Positions 4,956-6,714 of a stretch of 6,714 nucleotides of DNA are shown here, one piece after another. The stretch's first letter is position 1. Every line of letters starts with the position of its first letter. The notes under the pieces are model-generated. The model searched no databases, was not told the DNA's origin, and saw only the letters and a program-made list of their open reading frames with translations. Source of the stretch: Alphaproteobacteria bacterium (GTDB lineage: Bacteria; Pseudomonadota; Alphaproteobacteria; Kiloniellales; J153); contig RFLL01000223.1 in the NCBI GenBank assembly GCA_003693905.1, forward strand, positions 1 through 6,714, read 5' to 3'. A program made the position numbers and the translations under genes.

Positions 4956-6636
4956 CCTTTCGCCCGGTCTGATCCTGATCCTCGGCGCTCTGTTCGTCCC
5001 TCTGATCCCGGGACGGGCGCGAAAGATCTATCTTCTGGCGCTGCCGCTGCTGGCCGGGTTTCAGCTTTATGCGCTGGATCCGGGGCTGCACGGGCAGATC
5101 GGCCTGTTCGATTTCACCCTGACGACGCTGCGTGTCGATCGGTTGAGCACGATTTTCGGCGCGATCTTCCTTATCGCCAGTTTCTACAACACGATCTATG
5201 CCCTGCACGAACGCGACACCATGCAGGATATCGCCGCCCTGGTGTATGCCGGGGCCGCGATCGGCGCCGTCTTTGCCGGCGATCTCATCACCCTGTTCGT
5301 GTTCTGGGAGATCACGGCCGTTTCTTCCGTGTTCCTGATCTGGGCCCGGCGCACGCGCCGCGCCTACCACGCCGGCCTGCGCTACCTGATCATTCAGGTC
5401 GGATCGGGCGTTCTGCTGCTGGCCGGTACCATCCTCTATGCCGCCCGCAACGGCACGATCGCGTTCAATGATCTCGGCCTCGTCGATACCGCGACGACGC
5501 TGATCTTCTTTGCCTTCGCCATCAAGTGCGCGTTTCCGCTGCTTCACAACTGGCTCCAGGACGCCTATCCCGAGGCCACCGTCACCGGCACCGTAGTCCT
5601 GTCGGCCTTCACGACCAAGCTGGCGGTCTATGCTCTGGCTCGCGGCTATGCCGGCACTGAAAGCCTGATCTACATCGGCGCCATCATGACCGCGTTCCCG
5701 GTGTTCTTCGCGGTGATCGAAAACGACCTGCGCCGGGTGCTTTCGTTCAGCCTCAACAACCAGCTCGGCTTCATGGTGGCGGGTATCGGCGTCGGCACAC
5801 CGCTGGCGCTCAACGGTGCGGTGGCGCATGCGTTCGTTCACATCATCTACAAGTCGCTGCTGTTCATGAGCATGGGCGCGGTTCTACACCGCACCGGAAC
5901 CATCAAGGCGTCGGAGCTGGGCGGGCTCTATCGCTCGATGCCGCTGACGACGATTTTCTGCATCATCGGCGCCGCCTCGATCTCGGCGTTTCCGCTGTTC
6001 AGCGGTTTCGTCACCAAATCCCTGACGCTGTCGGCGGTGGCCGAGAACGGATACCTCATTTCCTGGCTGGTCCTGGTCTTCGCCTCGGCCGGGGTGCTCG
6101 AACATTCGGGGATCAAGATCCCCTATTTCGCCTTTTTCGCCCATGACCGCGGCCTGCGCTGCCGGGAAGCCCCGACCAACATGCTGGTGGCCATGGGCAT
6201 CGCCGCCTTCTTCAGCATCGCGATCGGCATCTATCCGGCGCCGCTTTATGCGCTGCTGCCTTACGAAGTCGACTATCAGCCCTACACCGGCGGCCACGTC
6301 CTGACCCAGCTCCAGCTTCTTCTGTTCGCCATGCTGGCCTTTGCGCTGCTGGTGCGCAGCGGGCTCTATCCGGAGGAAATCCCCTCCACCAACCTCAACA
6401 CCGACTGGATTTATCGTAAGGCGGCCCCGGCGCTGATTGCGCGCATCACGGAGTTTTGCCGCACCGTGCGTCAGGGGGCCGTGGCGCGCGCGCAGCGGCG
6501 GCTGGAACGGTTTCTGATCCACGTCTACCGCCATTACGGGCCGGACGGGATCATGGCCCGCACCTGGTCGACCGGCAGCACGGTGCTGTGGGTCGCCATG
6601 CTGCTGGGCGTCTACCTGTTCCTGTTCTACGTCTGA
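4945..6636 (+). CDS. Third NuoL/M-family antiporter subunit (Na+/H+ antiporter subunit D-like, with NuoL/MrpA-like C-terminal extension)
   Basis: 563-residue polytopic membrane protein of the PF00361 family and the longest subunit here. Ion-path residues: TM5 Glu122 in LFVFWEITAVSSVFLIW, TM7 Lys194 in FAIKCAFPLLHNWLQDAYPEA, TM8 Lys225 in AFTTKLAVYALARG, His295/His299 and Lys303 in AHAFVHIIYKSLLFMSMGAVLH, TM12 Lys358 in FSGFVTKSL. The usual S-x-x-Q-GYM motif reads SLNNQLGFM (269-277). After a helix at about 453-471 comes a charged, largely amphipathic stretch (about 485-530) that begins NTDWIYRK and is rich in Arg. A final helix follows at 544-562. That pattern resembles the lateral helix plus last helix of NuoL, MbhH and MrpA, so this may be the MrpA N-terminal equivalent; this is inference. 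The start at 4945 overlaps the small gene by 11 bases. The stop TGA is at 6634-6636. It is probably the last Mrp gene in the operon. Family call firm; one-to-one equivalence to MrpA or MnhD uncertain. Confidence 0.9.
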   Translation: MIADLSPGLILILGALFVPLIPGRARKIYLLALPLLAGFQLYALDPGLHGQIGLFDFTLTTLRVDRLSTIFGAIFLIASFYNTIYALHERDTMQDIAALVYAGAAIGAVFAGDLITLFVFWEITAVSSVFLIWARRTRRAYHAGLRYLIIQVGSGVLLLAGTILYAARNGTIAFNDLGLVDTATTLIFFAFAIKCAFPLLHNWLQDAYPEATVTGTVVLSAFTTKLAVYALARGYAGTESLIYIGAIMTAFPVFFAVIENDLRRVLSFSLNNQLGFMVAGIGVGTPLALNGAVAHAFVHIIYKSLLFMSMGAVLHRTGTIKASELGGLYRSMPLTTIFCIIGAASISAFPLFSGFVTKSLTLSAVAENGYLISWLVLVFASAGVLEHSGIKIPYFAFFAHDRGLRCREAPTNMLVAMGIAAFFSIAIGIYPAPLYALLPYEVDYQPYTGGHVLTQLQLLLFAMLAFALLVRSGLYPEEIPSTNLNTDWIYRKAAPALIARITEFCRTVRQGAVARAQRRLERFLIHVYRHYGPDGIMARTWSTGSTVLWVAMLLGVYLFLFYV

Positions 6637-6714
6637 GCCGCAGAACGCGCGAGACCGTCAATTGCGAGGGGATGCGCCTTCGCCGGCCCCGATACCGTCA
6701 CAATCACAATCCGG
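6637..6714. other. Post-operon flank, no supported gene or terminator
   Basis: The 78 bases after the last antiporter gene contain no convincing GC-rich hairpin followed by a T-run. The heptamer ACCGTCA occurs twice (6654-6660 and 6694-6700), which may be chance. An ATG at 6672 opens a short frame running off the window, but its product would be Arg/His/Asn/Pro-rich and the purine run GAGGGG directly abuts the start with no spacer. I therefore do not call a gene here. Confidence 0.5.

Noticed and set aside
4924..5841. 305-codon minus-strand ORF opposite the third NuoL/M-like gene
   Set aside because: Shadow of the plus-strand gene, charged low-complexity composition, no recognisable motif.
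6672..6714. Possible start of a next gene at ATG 6672
   Set aside because: Purine run abuts the ATG with no spacer, only 14 codons are visible and their Arg/His/Asn/Pro content is uninformative.

Overview
The window is one continuous plus-strand operon fragment. It encodes the membrane subunits of a multi-subunit Mrp/Mnh-type monovalent cation/proton antiporter, of the variant whose layout resembles the membrane arm of Mbh/Mbs respiratory complexes. GC-rich coding sequence, tight gene packing, and gene order and protein style as I recall them from Rhodospirillales-like and other Alphaproteobacteria suggest an alphaproteobacterial chromosome. This taxonomic call is an inference from recalled families, not from a search.

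Layout, left to right: (1) the 3' part of mnhG, cut by the window edge (1-312); (2) a DUF4040/MbhD-MbhE-like subunit equivalent to the C-terminal part of MrpA (about 306-845, start codon unclear); (3) mnhB (902-1324); (4) mnhC, NuoK-like (1328-1693); (5) an MnhD-type NuoL/M/N-family subunit (1690-3168); (6) a second NuoL/M-family subunit (3165-4661); (7) a 90-residue two-helix membrane protein of unknown function (4683-4955); (8) a third NuoL/M-family subunit with a charged C-terminal helix and a last membrane segment (4945-6636). The final 78 bases (6637-6714) hold no gene or terminator that I can support. Subunits E and F would be expected just upstream of the window.

The genes are packed with 4-base stop/start overlaps (1690-1693, 3165-3168), an 11-base overlap (4945-4955) and short gaps, so they are probably co-transcribed and translationally coupled. 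The largest gap is 56 bases (846-901). All products are membrane proteins. Three antiporter-like subunits, each with the family's TM5 Glu and TM7/TM8/TM12 Lys residues, would supply ion-translocation half-channels. MnhB, MnhC, MnhG and the DUF4040 protein would form the small-subunit module that completes the complex. No full-length MrpA is present: its functions appear split between a NuoL-like protein (probably the last gene) and the 179-residue DUF4040 protein.

The points most worth a second look are the missing canonical start codon of the DUF4040 gene at the mnhG junction, the unassigned 90-residue protein embedded in the operon, and the presence of three antiporter-like subunits with the lateral-helix-like C-terminus on the last one. 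I see no CRISPR array, RNA gene, mobile element or defence-type system. All long minus-strand ORFs are shadows of the high-GC coding strand.
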